Below are positions 43,686 through 51,117 of a DNA stretch of 64,000 bases, in pieces (within the stretch, counting starts at the first letter, position 1; the number at the start of each line of letters is the position of its first letter). Origin of the DNA: Rhodovulum visakhapatnamense. GTDB taxonomy: Bacteria; Pseudomonadota; Alphaproteobacteria; Rhodobacterales; Rhodobacteraceae. The notes under the pieces were generated by a model. That model was not told where the DNA came from, made no database searches, and was given only the letters and a program-made list of their open reading frames with translations. A program made the translations under genes and the position numbers. Where the stretch lies: contig NZ_SOEB01000007.1 of the NCBI RefSeq assembly GCF_004365965.1, positions 124,001 through 188,000 of the forward strand. The letters are read 5' to 3'.

Positions 43686-43801
43686 GCCCACCTCTACAAC
43701 CGTGAGGAAGCCTAAATCCAAGTTGCGGCGTCCGAAAGGCGCGTTTTTCACCGACCGGCGCGGCACGGCGTCCGGTCAGCGGAAAACCGCCCCGGGGCCG
43801 G

Positions 43802-44431
43802 TCAGGTGCGCGCCGCCGTCGCGGTCAGGGCCCCCATGCCGATCAGCGCGCCCCCCCCGGCCCGGGTCATCCAGCGCAGCACCGAAGGCCGCCGGATCTG
43901 CGCCCTGAGCCGGTCGGCCAGCAGCGCATAGCTCAGCGCGTTCAGCGCGGCGAGCCCGACGAATGTGGCGATCAGCGTCGCGAATTGCGGCGCCAGCGGC
44001 GCCTCGGGCCGCAGGAATTGCGGAACGAAGGCGATGAAGAACGCGATCGATTTCGGGTTCAACGCGGTGACCATCGCGGCATGGGCGAAAATCGCCCGGG
44101 CCGGGCGCTGCTCTGGCACGCCGCCGCTCTCCTCTTCCAGTGCCGCCGGGCGGCTCCGCAAAAGCTTGATCCCGAGCCAGACCAGGTAGGCCGCCCCCAC
44201 CCATTTCAGCACCGAGAACAGCGTGGCCGAGGCCAGCACCAGCGCGCCCAGGCCGGCCAGAGAGGCCGTCATCGCGATCAGATCGCCCAGGGCCACGCCC
44301 AGGGCCATCGCCACGGCCACCCGCCGCCCCTGGCTCAGGGCATAGCTCAGCACAAGCAGGACCGTCGGGCCGGGGCTCATCAGAAGAAGGGCCGAAGCCG
44401 CAGCAAAGGCAAACCAGAGATCCAAGGGCAT
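43802..44431 (-). CDS. LysE/RhtB family amino acid exporter
   Basis: A 209-residue inner-membrane protein with six predicted helices. The N-terminal FAAASALLLMSPGPTVLLVLSYALSQGRR contains the SPGP motif of LysE/RhtB proteins, followed by GVALGDLIAMTASLAGLGAL, KWVGAAYLVWLGIKLL and TALNPKSIAFFIAFVPQF. These export homoserine, threonine, lysine or related compounds; the substrate is not predictable. ATG 44431 fits the family. Confidence 0.92.
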   Translation of the reverse strand: MPLDLWFAFAAASALLLMSPGPTVLLVLSYALSQGRRVAVAMALGVALGDLIAMTASLAGLGALVLASATLFSVLKWVGAAYLVWLGIKLLRSRPAALEEESGGVPEQRPARAIFAHAAMVTALNPKSIAFFIAFVPQFLRPEAPLAPQFATLIATFVGLAALNALSYALLADRLRAQIRRPSVLRWMTRAGGGALIGMGALTATAART

Positions 44432-44511
44432 TGCGGGCACTCCTGCACGAAAAGGCACGGCTTCCACATACGCCGGTTTCAGCCCGAAACCCAGTGCGGC
44501 GAAGGGGCTGT

Positions 44512-44560
44512 CCTTCTTCTTGGCCGAAATACCCCGGGGGTCCGGGGGCAGAGCCCCCGG
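44512..44560. repeat. Extragenic repeat with GC hairpin
   Basis: CTTCTTCTTGGCCGAAATACCC (two letters over a family core of CTTCTTGGCSSAAATACCC) is followed by an 8-bp perfect stem CCGGGGGC / GCCCCCGG (44542-44549, 44553-44560). A second copy of the first part, TCTTCTTGGCGCAAATACCC, lies at 9673-9692 downstream of the DUF1330 gene. Both are intergenic, suggesting a dispersed rhodobacterial extragenic motif. Confidence 0.5.
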
Positions 44561-44567
44561 CTGACGC

Positions 44568-44656
44568 GGTTCAGATGGTTTGATACCGGGTCGAAAAAAT
44601 ATCAAGCCTTTTTATGTGCTTGCAATGGGGGGCTGGTTCACGAGGTTTAATACCGA
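44568..44656 (+). repeat. Left-end transposase sites L1 and L2
   Basis: L1 (44568-44589) and L2 (44635-44656) share the pattern GGTTCA, three variable bases, then GGTTTRATACCG. The same 22-bp unit occurs twice, inverted, at the right end. Spacing L1-L2 is 67 bp start to start. Confidence 0.8.
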
Positions 44657-44755
44657 TGGGGCCGATTTGGGCCGGAAACGCCGCAAAACACCCAAAGGTG
44701 CAGTAAAAAATCCAATGATATCAATGGGAGCTTGCAGGGATCGTTAAGCTGAGAC

Positions 44756-45220
44756 TTAACGCTTGATGGTCGTTGTCGCGGGCAAAATGCGGAAGTGCCG
44801 CCCAACGAATTGCCGGTGGACGTCGTCGGCTCGGTCAAGCGCAACGCGCATAGTGAAGTCCGAGAGCGCATCGGAACCGGGTTCGAGTTCGGCAAAGGTT
44901 CTTGAAAGCTCCGGGTCCGACTTGAGGTCGCGTAGAAGCTTGATGAACCCGTCAACGGCGGCTCGGTGGGCCGCCTTCTCCGTCATCTCATAGAACTCGC
45001 CGAATACCAGGGCATCCGTGCTGATATTCAACGCTCTCGCAAGCGAGGCTACCGCGACCGCGCGCGGCGAACTCGGTCCGGCCAGATACTTCTCCATGGC
45101 GCTTTTCGACACACCAGCCATACGGGCCATGTCCGCAACCGACAGCCCGCGCGCAGCCATAATCGACCGCAGGACGGGCGAGAGATCAAGGAGCGTGTAG
45201 GGCTCTTGTTCTGCGGCCAT
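44756..45220 (-). CDS. XRE-family repressor of the Mu-like element
   Basis: A 154-residue protein with an N-terminal helix-turn-helix: SPVLRSIMAARGLSVADMARMAGVSKSAMEKYLAG and a following SSPRAVAVASLARALNISTDALVFG helix pair. The C-terminal half (residues 80-154) is helical and unrecognised. It sits next to the left end and is transcribed towards it, the place of the Mu c repressor; the operator-like palindrome lies 31-57 nt upstream of the start. Intact, so it may still be expressed. Confidence 0.8.
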   Translation of the reverse strand: MAAEQEPYTLLDLSPVLRSIMAARGLSVADMARMAGVSKSAMEKYLAGPSSPRAVAVASLARALNISTDALVFGEFYEMTEKAAHRAAVDGFIKLLRDLKSDPELSRTFAELEPGSDALSDFTMRVALDRADDVHRQFVGRHFRILPATTTIKR

Positions 45221-45250
45221 AGTCCGGATAACCTCATCCCAATATTGTAA

Positions 45251-45277
45251 TCCGTAATTATTTACGGTATTCCGTAA
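45251..45277. promoter_or_regulatory. Operator region of the Mu-like repressor
   Basis: Perfect palindrome CCGTAA-TTAT-TTACGG at 45252-45267, with TCCGTAA repeated at 45251-45257 and 45271-45277 (20-bp period). It is AT-rich against the background and lies between the repressor gene and the divergent transposase A start, as expected for the early operator of a Mu-type phage. Confidence 0.6.
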
Positions 45278-45330
45278 CTATTATACGAGTGCCCGAAGGG
45301 CAAGGCAAGAAACGAGGTGCTCCTTTGCCT

Positions 45331-45656
45331 ATGGCGACCGCTTCAGAGCTCGGAGGGGCGGGTTCTATCCCAAGCAGCAAGCCCGCTTGCCTTGCCTCGC
45401 CTAGCTCAAGCGGAATGGCATCGAACCGCGCTCCAACGGCAACGTCTTCCTCTTCCCGGTTTCCGACCTGCCCGAGCCCGAGCGGCTGGCCTGGCAGCGC
45501 AAGACCTGCGACGAGCTGCACCTTGAGCCGGGCACCTATGACGAGGCGGCGCACGCGGCGTTCATGGAGGCGTCGCCCTCGCTGCGCGAACGGGCCGAGC
45601 GGAAGGCCGCGATGGCACGGCTTCTGGTCTCGCTCGCGGCCGAGGGCCACGGCTGA
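45331..45656 (+). pseudogene. 5' fragment of Mu-like transposase A (DNA-binding domain)
   Basis: From ATG 45331 the frame reads MATASELGGAGSIPSSKPACLA; after a frameshift near 45395-45405 the frame continues KRNGIEPRSNGNVFLFPVSD, then LPEPERLAWQRK, to TGA at 45654-45656. Together they fit the N-terminal Mu DNA-binding domain (compare PKECANLPGLPKTS and IEYNANSLPVEAKAALLLRQ of MuA). It is divergent from the repressor, as gene A should be. The remainder, including the DDE catalytic domain, is gone. Confidence 0.6.
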
Positions 45657-46069
45657 AGGTCATCGCGACCCCGGCCGTTGCGCTGCACCAGATACTGGGC
45701 CTCGTCTATAAGCAGCATCGACTCGAAACCGACCGCCTCGGCGATGCGCCGCCTCTCTTCGGGCAGGCGTCGGCCATTCGGGTCTTCGATATCCAGCAAC
45801 CTGTAGAGTTCGTTCGCCAGGTTCCAGACGCCTCCTTCGCCTTGCACCGCGACGTGGATCAAGACGTTTTTGTGAGTGTTTTTGAAGCGGAACAAAGACT
45901 TGGTTATTCCAAGGCCGGGTGCGCCCGCGACCATTGTGAGCGCCGGAGGGTCCATGGCTCGGATGAGCTCCAGGGACCGAAGAATAATCTTGGACGCTTC
46001 GGTCTCGACCCAGCCGCCTATCTGTCGCGATGCGACTTCTGGCTTGGCAATCGGGATTACGTTGGTCAT
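45657..46069 (-). pseudogene. 5' fragment of MuB-like transposition ATPase
   Basis: From ATG 46069 (AGGAGAGG upstream) about 137 residues are readable: MTNVIPIAKPEVASRQIGGW, then MVAGAPGLGITKSLFRF and FESMLLIDEAQYL (Walker B), the pattern of the MuB AAA+ target-selection ATPase. The Walker A lysine is replaced by Ile (GLGITK for GLGKTK; codon ATA against AAA). Homology stops at QRNGRGR, exactly where the plus-strand transposase A fragment ends, marking a rearrangement junction. Frames beyond are shadow. Confidence 0.7.
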
Positions 46070-46136
46070 AGTCCTCTCCTGGTGAAGTGAGGGCCTCGGC
46101 CCTCTGCCAATGGCATGGGAGGCGTTGCAGCGCCTC

Positions 46137-46613
46137 TCATGCCGGTTTCCCGCCCTTCGACCGCTTGGCGGCAAGGAAGGCATCGAAATTCGACATGTAC
46201 TCGTCTGGTTTGGCGGTCTCGGGCTCCGCAATGGTGGGACGTGGGTTCAGCGGCGGGCCGAAGCGGGCGCCGACCACTTTTCCGGGCCGTTCTGGACGTT
46301 CCGCCTTGTCCACATCGAGGGCGGCAAGCGCGGCCTCGAAACTCGCGTCGGTTATGTAGGTGTTGGCCGCAGCGACGGCCGCGCGCGCGGCATTGCGGTT
46401 GCGCGCGGCATCGCGAATGCCGTCAGCGCTGCCATGCGCGGCCTTAGAAGAGCCAAATGCCTGGCGTTTGGAGCGCGCGACTGCAAAGGTTGAGGAAGCC
46501 TTCCAGAAAGGGTATTCGACAACTCCGATGAAATCTTGGGCGCGTGTCCATGCGTGGCCGATGAAGCGGCCTTTGACCGCTTTGTTGCCTCGGCGGCTCC
46601 TGCCTATGCTCAC
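46137..46613 (-). pseudogene. 3' fragment of Mu-like transposase A
   Basis: Reads KGRFIGHAWTRAQDFIGVVE, then SKRQAFGSSKAAHG, NRNAARAAVAAANTYI and the tail PKPDEYMSNFDAFLAAKRSK-type ending (TAKPDEYMSNFDAFLAAKRS). It corresponds to the end of MuA (DGRFICEAECLAPVAF onward) including the C-terminal region that contacts MuB. It is followed after 67 nt by the MuB fragment in the same orientation, the normal A-B order. The reading frame is open to 46613, but A homology begins only about 46590. Confidence 0.65.
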
Positions 46614-46614
46614 T

Positions 46615-46739
46615 TGACGTCTTACGCTGTGACGGCCGCGCCACCGCGCACAAGAGTTTCCGCAGGTGCCTCAGTTTCGTCGGAAGCAGCCGATGTCGCA
46701 CGTCAATTGGGTCTTTGGCCCGAAGCGCTGAGCGATTGA
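46615..46739 (+). pseudogene. Possible 3' end of an unrecognised phage gene
   Basis: A plus-strand frame ending SSEAADVARQLGLWPEALSD stops at 46739, 4 nt before the next plus-strand ORF. Its upstream part overlaps the transposase A fragment on the other strand, so only this segment could be coding; it is probably the remnant of a gene cut at the inversion junction. Weak evidence: spacing and phage-like composition only. Confidence 0.3.
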
Positions 46740-46743
46740 TCAG

Positions 46744-47118
46744 ATGGACGGCGTGTCGCTCCAGATCAGAACCGCTTGCGCAGTGGTCGGGCAGTTGAAG
46801 TTGCTTTTGGACCGGCTCGCGGACGCGCTCGATCAGGCAGAGGATGAACTCCGGGTCGACCCTTTGAGCGCGCATTCCAAGGGCGTTCAAATCGGCTTCC
46901 AGGACCTGCCGGAACCGTCTGACCATCGCCGCAATCACCGGCCCGGAAGACCCTCGAAGATCGAGACGGACCCTGAATTGCGTGCCTTTATCGAGGCGCG
47001 CATCGACCGCATGACGTTCGACGATATCGCGTCAGAGGTATCGCGCACATTTCCCGAAGGCCGCCGGGTCGCGAAGTCCGCAATCCACGCATGGTGGCAG
47101 CGCCGCAGACGCCGTTGA
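46744..47118 (+). CDS. Small phage protein of the Mu-like element
   Basis: A 124-residue ORF. The N-terminal half is helical (QLKLLLDRLADALDQAEDEL), then GRPSKIETDPELRAFIEARI and DRMTFDDIASEVSRTFPEGR, ending SAIHAWWQRRRRR. The second half resembles a helix-turn-helix of small phage proteins that I cannot name. It points towards the right end and ends 57 nt before R2. Confidence 0.55.
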   Translation: MDGVSLQIRTACAVVGQLKLLLDRLADALDQAEDELRVDPLSAHSKGVQIGFQDLPEPSDHRRNHRPGRPSKIETDPELRAFIEARIDRMTFDDIASEVSRTFPEGRRVAKSAIHAWWQRRRRR

Positions 47119-47174
47119 CCTTGTGCCGGACGCCGCTGGGCCATCCCGGATAACCGGGGGACTGCCGGGTTCTT

Positions 47175-47219
47175 CCGGGATCAAACCTCGTGAACCACCG
47201 GTATCAAACCAACTGAACA
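47175..47219 (-). repeat. Right-end transposase sites R1 and R2
   Basis: On the minus strand, R1 (47198-47219) reads TGTTCAGTTGGTTTGATACCGG less its last two bases' neighbours, and R2 (47175-47196) reads GGTTCACGAGGTTTGATCCCGG in part shared with L2 (GGTTCACGAGGTTT). The 23-bp tandem spacing mirrors Mu R1-R2. Confidence 0.8.
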
Positions 47220-47269
47220 CTAACTCCGGCGCGCGCGATTCCGGCCCCGCGACGGGGTCTCAGGTGGCT

Positions 47270-48484
47270 TCAGAAAAAGGCCTGCAGCCCGGTCTGTGCG
47301 CGGCCGAGGATCAGTGCATGCACGTCATGCGTGCCCTCGTAGGTGTTCACCGTCTCGAGGTTCACCATGTGGCGGATCACCGGATAGCTCTCGGAAATCC
47401 CGTTGCCGCCATGCATGTCGCGCGCCGCCCGGGCGATCTCCAGCGCCTTGCCGCAATTGTTGCGCTTGATCAGACTGATCGCCTCGGGCGCGGCACGGGC
47501 CTCGTCCATCAGCCGCCCGACCTGCAGGCAGGCCGACAGCCCAAGCGCAATCTCGGTCTGCATGTCGGCAAGCTTCTTCTGGAACAGCTGCGTCGCGGCC
47601 AGCGGGCGGCCGAACTGACGCCGGTCGAGCCCATAGCTCCGCGCCGCATGCCAGCAGGCCTCGGCCGCGCCCATCACGCCCCAGGCAATGCCGTAGCGCG
47701 CCCGGTTCAGACAGCCGAACGGCCCCTTCAGCCCCTCGACCCCGGGCAAAAGCGCCTCTTCGCCGACCTCGACCCCGTCCATCGCGATCTCGCCGGTGGG
47801 CGAGGCCCGAAGCGACAGCTTGCCCTCGATCTTCGGCGCCGAAAGCCCGGCCATCCCCTTTTCCAGAACGAATCCGCGGATCTTGCCGCCATGGGCCTCG
47901 GATTTCGCCCAGACCACGAAGATATCGGCCATTGGCGCGTTCGAGATCCAGGTCTTGGTGCCGGTCAGCCTGTAGCCGGTGGCGGTCTTCTCGGCCCGGG
48001 TCTTCATGCTGCCCGGATCGCTGCCCGCCTCTGGTTCGGTCAGCCCGAAACAGCCGATCAGCGTGCCCTGCGCCAGCCCCGGCAGATAGCGCTGTCGCTG
48101 CGCCTCCGAGCCGTAGGCGTAGATCGGATAGATCACCAGCGAGGACTGCACCGACATCATCGAGCGATAGCCCGAATCGACCCGCTCGATCTCGCGCGCG
48201 ACAAGGCCGTAGGTCACGTAAGACGCCCCAAGCCCGCCATATGCCTCGGGCAGCGTCACCCCCAGAAGCCCGGCCTCGCCCATCTCGCGGAAGAGTTCCG
48301 GCTCGACCGTCTCGTTGCGGAAGGCCTCGGTCACGCGGGGCTGCAGCCGGTCCCGGGCAAAGGCCCGCGCCGCGTCCCGCAGCATCCGTTCATCCTCGTC
48401 CAGCCGGTCCTCCAGCCGCAGCGGGTCCTCCCAGTCGAATCGCGCCAGCTCGGGCGCATCCTTCGGTTTCAGCGGACTCTCCAA
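47270..48484 (-). CDS. gcdH: Glutaryl-CoA dehydrogenase
   Basis: FAD enzyme that oxidises and decarboxylates glutaryl-CoA to crotonyl-CoA in lysine/tryptophan breakdown. The 404-residue protein has [55 protein letters not shown], and the catalytic glutamate in [17 protein letters not shown]; the Arg of [10 protein letters not shown] context and [10 protein letters not shown] are typical of GcdH. Start ATG 48484. The Mu-like remnant begins 44 nt beyond its stop. No other pathway genes adjoin. Confidence 0.93.
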   Translation of the reverse strand: MESPLKPKDAPELARFDWEDPLRLEDRLDEDERMLRDAARAFARDRLQPRVTEAFRNETVEPELFREMGEAGLLGVTLPEAYGGLGASYVTYGLVAREIERVDSGYRSMMSVQSSLVIYPIYAYGSEAQRQRYLPGLAQGTLIGCFGLTEPEAGSDPGSMKTRAEKTATGYRLTGTKTWISNAPMADIFVVWAKSEAHGGKIRGFVLEKGMAGLSAPKIEGKLSLRASPTGEIAMDGVEVGEEALLPGVEGLKGPFGCLNRARYGIAWGVMGAAEACWHAARSYGLDRRQFGRPLAATQLFQKKLADMQTEIALGLSACLQVGRLMDEARAAPEAISLIKRNNCGKALEIARAARDMHGGNGISESYPVIRHMVNLETVNTYEGTHDVHALILGRAQTGLQAFF

Positions 48485-48598
48485 GGCCGTTCCTCCTCCT
48501 TTAGGCTTATGGACGAGGCATAGCCTGCGCGGCAGGGTGAGGCAATCGCCGGTCCTGGGACGGGGGCCAGCGGAACGCTAAGGAGAAGGACAGGGCGG

Positions 48599-49510
48599 GT
48601 GGCAGAAGTGATCGGGTCCATCGATGCGGTGCAGGCGATGCTGGCGGGCCAGAACTATGTCTGCGGCCGCGCGCTCGGGACGGTGGCCTTTCTGGCGCTC
48701 AGGCTCGGGCGGCCGCTCTTTCTCGAGGGCGAGCCCGGCACCGGCAAGACCGAAATCGCCCGCGCCATTGCCGCAGCGCTGGGCCGTCGGCTGATCCGCC
48801 TGCAATGCTACGAAGGGCTCGATGCCGCGAGTGCGGTCTGCGAATGGAACTTCGCCGCGCAGATGATCGCGATCCGTACTGCCGAGGCCGCGGGCGGTGC
48901 CGACCGCGCCGGGCTGCAAGCCGAGCTCTTCGACGAACGCTACCTGATCGAACGGCCGCTATTGCAGGCGATGCGGCCCCAGCCGGGCGGCGCGCCCGTT
49001 CTGCTGATCGACGAAATCGACCGAACCGACGAACCTTTCGAAGCTTTCCTGCTGGAGGCGCTGGGCGATTTCCAGGTGACGATCCCCGAACTTGACACGA
49101 TCCGCGCGGCCGAGCCGCCGATCGTCATCCTGACCTCGAACCGCACGCGCGAGGTCCATGACGCGCTGAAGCGGCGTTGCCTGTATCACTGGGTCGACTA
49201 CCCCGATTTCGCCCGCGAGCTCGAGATCCTGCAGGCCCGCGCGCCCGAGGCGGCCGAAACCCTCAGCCGCGAGATCGTGGCCTTCGTGCAGCGGCTTCGC
49301 AGCGAGGATCTGTTCAAGAAGCCGGGCGTCGCCGAGACCATCGACTGGGCCAAATGCCTGCTCGCCCTCGACGTGATCGGCCTCTCGCCAGAAGTGATCG
49401 CCGACACCATCGGCGCGCTTCTGAAATACCAGGACGACATCCAGCGGCTCGAAGGCTCCGAGGCGCGGCGCCTTCTGGATGCGGTGAGGGCCGAACTTGC
49501 GACCGCCTGA
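48599..49510 (+). CDS. MoxR-family AAA+ ATPase (CoxD-like)
   Basis: A 303-residue MoxR ATPase that probably acts as a metal-insertion chaperone together with the following VWA protein. Walker A LEGEPGTGKTEIARA, Walker B PVLLIDEIDRTDEPFEAFLLE, sensor 1 ILTSNRTREVHDALKRRCLYHW and a C-terminal lid (WAKCLLALD) are seen. GTG start at 48599. In CO-dehydrogenase type operons the pair coxD-coxE matures the Cu-S-Mo centre; the neighbouring xdhC-like and molybdopterin genes support such a role, but no large-subunit gene is in the window. Confidence 0.88.
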   Translation: MAEVIGSIDAVQAMLAGQNYVCGRALGTVAFLALRLGRPLFLEGEPGTGKTEIARAIAAALGRRLIRLQCYEGLDAASAVCEWNFAAQMIAIRTAEAAGGADRAGLQAELFDERYLIERPLLQAMRPQPGGAPVLLIDEIDRTDEPFEAFLLEALGDFQVTIPELDTIRAAEPPIVILTSNRTREVHDALKRRCLYHWVDYPDFARELEILQARAPEAAETLSREIVAFVQRLRSEDLFKKPGVAETIDWAKCLLALDVIGLSPEVIADTIGALLKYQDDIQRLEGSEARRLLDAVRAELATA

Positions 49511-49531
49511 CCCTGCCGCGCCCCGGAGTGG

Positions 49532-50806
49532 ATGAAGATGGCTGACTATCCCGCCCTCGGCATCCCCGACGAGGGGAAGCTCTCGCACAACATCCTTCAT
49601 TTCGCGCGTGCCCTGCGCAAGGCAGGGCTGCCTGTCGGTCCCGGCCGGGCCATCGACGCCGTTCGCGCGGTCGAGGCGGCGGGCTTCACCGACCGGGCCG
49701 ATTTTCACCATACCCTCGCCGCCTGTTTCGTGTCGCGCCCCGAGCATCGCGCGGTCTTCGACCAGGTGTTCCGGCTGTACTGGCGCGACCCGCGCTTTCT
49801 CGAACACATGATGAGCCTGATGCTGCCTGCGTTGCGCGGTGCCGCGGAAGAGCGCCGGGCGCGCCCGGCCGAGAAGCGCGCGGCCGAGGCGCTGCTGGAT
49901 GGCGTGCCGCGCGATTTGTCCGATCCCGTCGAACCTGGACCCGAAGAGGACATCGAGATCGATGCGACCGGCACCCAGTCGGCACGCGAACGGCTCAAGA
50001 GCCTTGACTTCGAGCAGATGAGCACCGCCGAGACCGCCGAGGCGAAGCGGATGTTGTCCCGGCTGCGCCTGCCGGTGGCGCCCCTTGTGTCGCGCCGCAG
50101 CCAGGCCGCGCGGCACGGGCGGCTGCCCGATTGGCGCGGCACGATGCGCGCCTCCCTGCGCGCGGGCGGGGAGGTCCGCGATTTTTCGCAGAAAAATCGG
50201 CGCCCGCGCTGGCCCAATCTGGTGGTGCTTTGCGACATCTCGGGGTCGATGTCGCAGTATTCCCGCATGGTGCTGCACTTCCTGCACGCCGTCTTGAACG
50301 CCAGGGGTGCGGGCTGGGCGCGGGTCCATGCCTTCACTTTCGGTACCCGCCTGACCAACATCACCCGGCATCTCGCGACCCGCGACGTCGACGCGGCGCT
50401 TGCCGCGGCTGGGGCCGAGGCCCCCGACTGGGAGGGCGGCACCCGAATCGGCAGTGCCCTGCATGCCTTCAACCGCGACTGGTCGCGCCGGGTTCTCGGC
50501 CCCGGCGCGGTCGTGCTGCTGATTACCGACGGGCTCGACCGCGACGAGGCGGACATCCTGTCGCGAGAGATCGAGCGGCTGCATCTCTCGGCGCGCCGTC
50601 TCATCTGGATCAACCCGCTTCTGCGCTGGGACGGATTCGCGCCGAAGGCCCGGGGAATACAGGCGATGCTGCCCCATGTGGACTGCTTTCGCGCGGGCCA
50701 TTCGATCCGCTCGCTGGAAGAGCTCGCCGAGGCCGTCTCCGAGGCCCGCGACACCGGCGAACGCGACCGATTGCTGGCCGCCATGCGACATTCCGGACCG
50801 GTTTGA
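49532..50806 (+). CDS. VWA domain protein (CoxE-like)
   Basis: A 424-residue protein with a von Willebrand A domain in the C-terminal half; MIDAS motif CDISGSMSQYSRM near residue 233, the Thr in HAFTFGTRLTNITRH, and LLITDGLDRDEADIL. The N-terminal part (LSHNILHFARALRKAGLPVGPGRAIDAV) is the CoxE-type helical region. It follows the MoxR gene by 21 nt. The stop codon overlaps an FNR-type palindrome, so a new promoter begins at the end of this gene. Confidence 0.88.
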   Translation: MKMADYPALGIPDEGKLSHNILHFARALRKAGLPVGPGRAIDAVRAVEAAGFTDRADFHHTLAACFVSRPEHRAVFDQVFRLYWRDPRFLEHMMSLMLPALRGAAEERRARPAEKRAAEALLDGVPRDLSDPVEPGPEEDIEIDATGTQSARERLKSLDFEQMSTAETAEAKRMLSRLRLPVAPLVSRRSQAARHGRLPDWRGTMRASLRAGGEVRDFSQKNRRPRWPNLVVLCDISGSMSQYSRMVLHFLHAVLNARGAGWARVHAFTFGTRLTNITRHLATRDVDAALAAAGAEAPDWEGGTRIGSALHAFNRDWSRRVLGPGAVVLLITDGLDRDEADILSREIERLHLSARRLIWINPLLRWDGFAPKARGIQAMLPHVDCFRAGHSIRSLEELAEAVSEARDTGERDRLLAAMRHSGPV

Positions 50807-50816
50807 TCCAGATCAA
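50803..50816 (+). promoter_or_regulatory. FNR/FnrL-type binding site with -10 element
   Basis: TTGAT-CCAG-ATCAA is a perfect FNR-family palindrome centred at 50809.5. TACATC at 50837-50842 can serve as a -10 element, which puts the start near 50851 and the FNR site at -41.5, the class II activator position. It overlaps the stop codon of the CoxE-like gene. Confidence 0.72.
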
Positions 50817-50850
50817 AGTGACGGCCCGGCGAAAGATACATCTGACAGTC

Positions 50851-51011
50851 ACTGTTTGCGGGCGGCGTCGGAACGTTCCCAGCCGGCGCCAGCAAGCCCG
50901 CAGCGAGTCCCTGTGTCTTTCCCAGCACAGGATTTCGGCATCAAAGGGGTCCTCCCTCCCCGGATGCCGGTCAGTGAAACGCCGTGGGCCCTCCCTCCCA
51001 CGGCGTTTTTT
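50851..51011 (+). ncRNA. Predicted FNR-dependent small RNA with CCUCCCU loops
   Basis: A region without an ORF contains several hairpins: TGCGGGC...GCCCGCA; CCTGTG/CACAGG (50910-50931); CGGCATC/GATGCCG (50936-50942, 50963-50969) enclosing TCCTCCCT; and a terminator AAACGCCGTGGG/CCCACGGCGTTT (50977-50988, 50997-51008) whose loop is CCCTCCCT, followed by a T run. Loops of CCUCC type can bind Shine-Dalgarno sequences and recall the CcsR/cuckoo RNA family of Rhodobacter. The upstream FNR site suggests induction when oxygen is low. Start and end are predicted. Confidence 0.62.
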
Positions 51012-51072
51012 GCGTTTCCCGTTTCCGTTTTTGTCACAGGCGATCCGTCTTGATCCGACTCGTCGCGCCCTG

Positions 51073-51102
51073 TCATTATATTCCAAACAGAGAATATAAT
51101 GA
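51073..51102. promoter_or_regulatory. SqrR/BigR-type operator
   Basis: An 11-bp perfect inverted repeat TCATTATATTC / GAATATAATGA around an 8-base spacer, containing ATTC-N8-GAAT, the motif reported for the sulfide-responsive repressor SqrR of Rhodobacter capsulatus. It is AT-rich against a GC-rich background and lies 15 nt before the start of the YeeE pair, where a repressor would block transcription. Confidence 0.75.
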
Positions 51103-51117
51103 GGGGAGTGAAATCCG

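Larger units (their letters stand above)
44562..47225. mobile_element. Mu-like transposable prophage remnant with both ends
   Basis: A 2.66-kb island between lysE and gcdH. Left end: two transposase-type sites 67 bp apart (L1, L2); right end: two inverted sites 23 bp apart (R1, R2), as in phage Mu, where R1-R2 abut and L1-L2 are spaced. Inside lie a c-type repressor gene and its operator next to the left end, the 5' part of transposase A (plus strand, frameshifted), inverted fragments of transposase B and of the 3' part of A, and a small plus-strand ORF. CCGGC occurs at 44557-44561 and 47226-47230, symmetric 6 bp outside L1 and R1, a possible 5-bp target duplication. The catalytic core of A is missing, so the element cannot move itself. 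Confidence 0.82.

Noticed and set aside
44756-45220. Chromosomal antitoxin or stress regulator for the XRE protein
   Set aside because: Position beside the left end, orientation towards it and the operator divergent from a transposase A start fit a Mu-type repressor better; no toxin gene adjoins.
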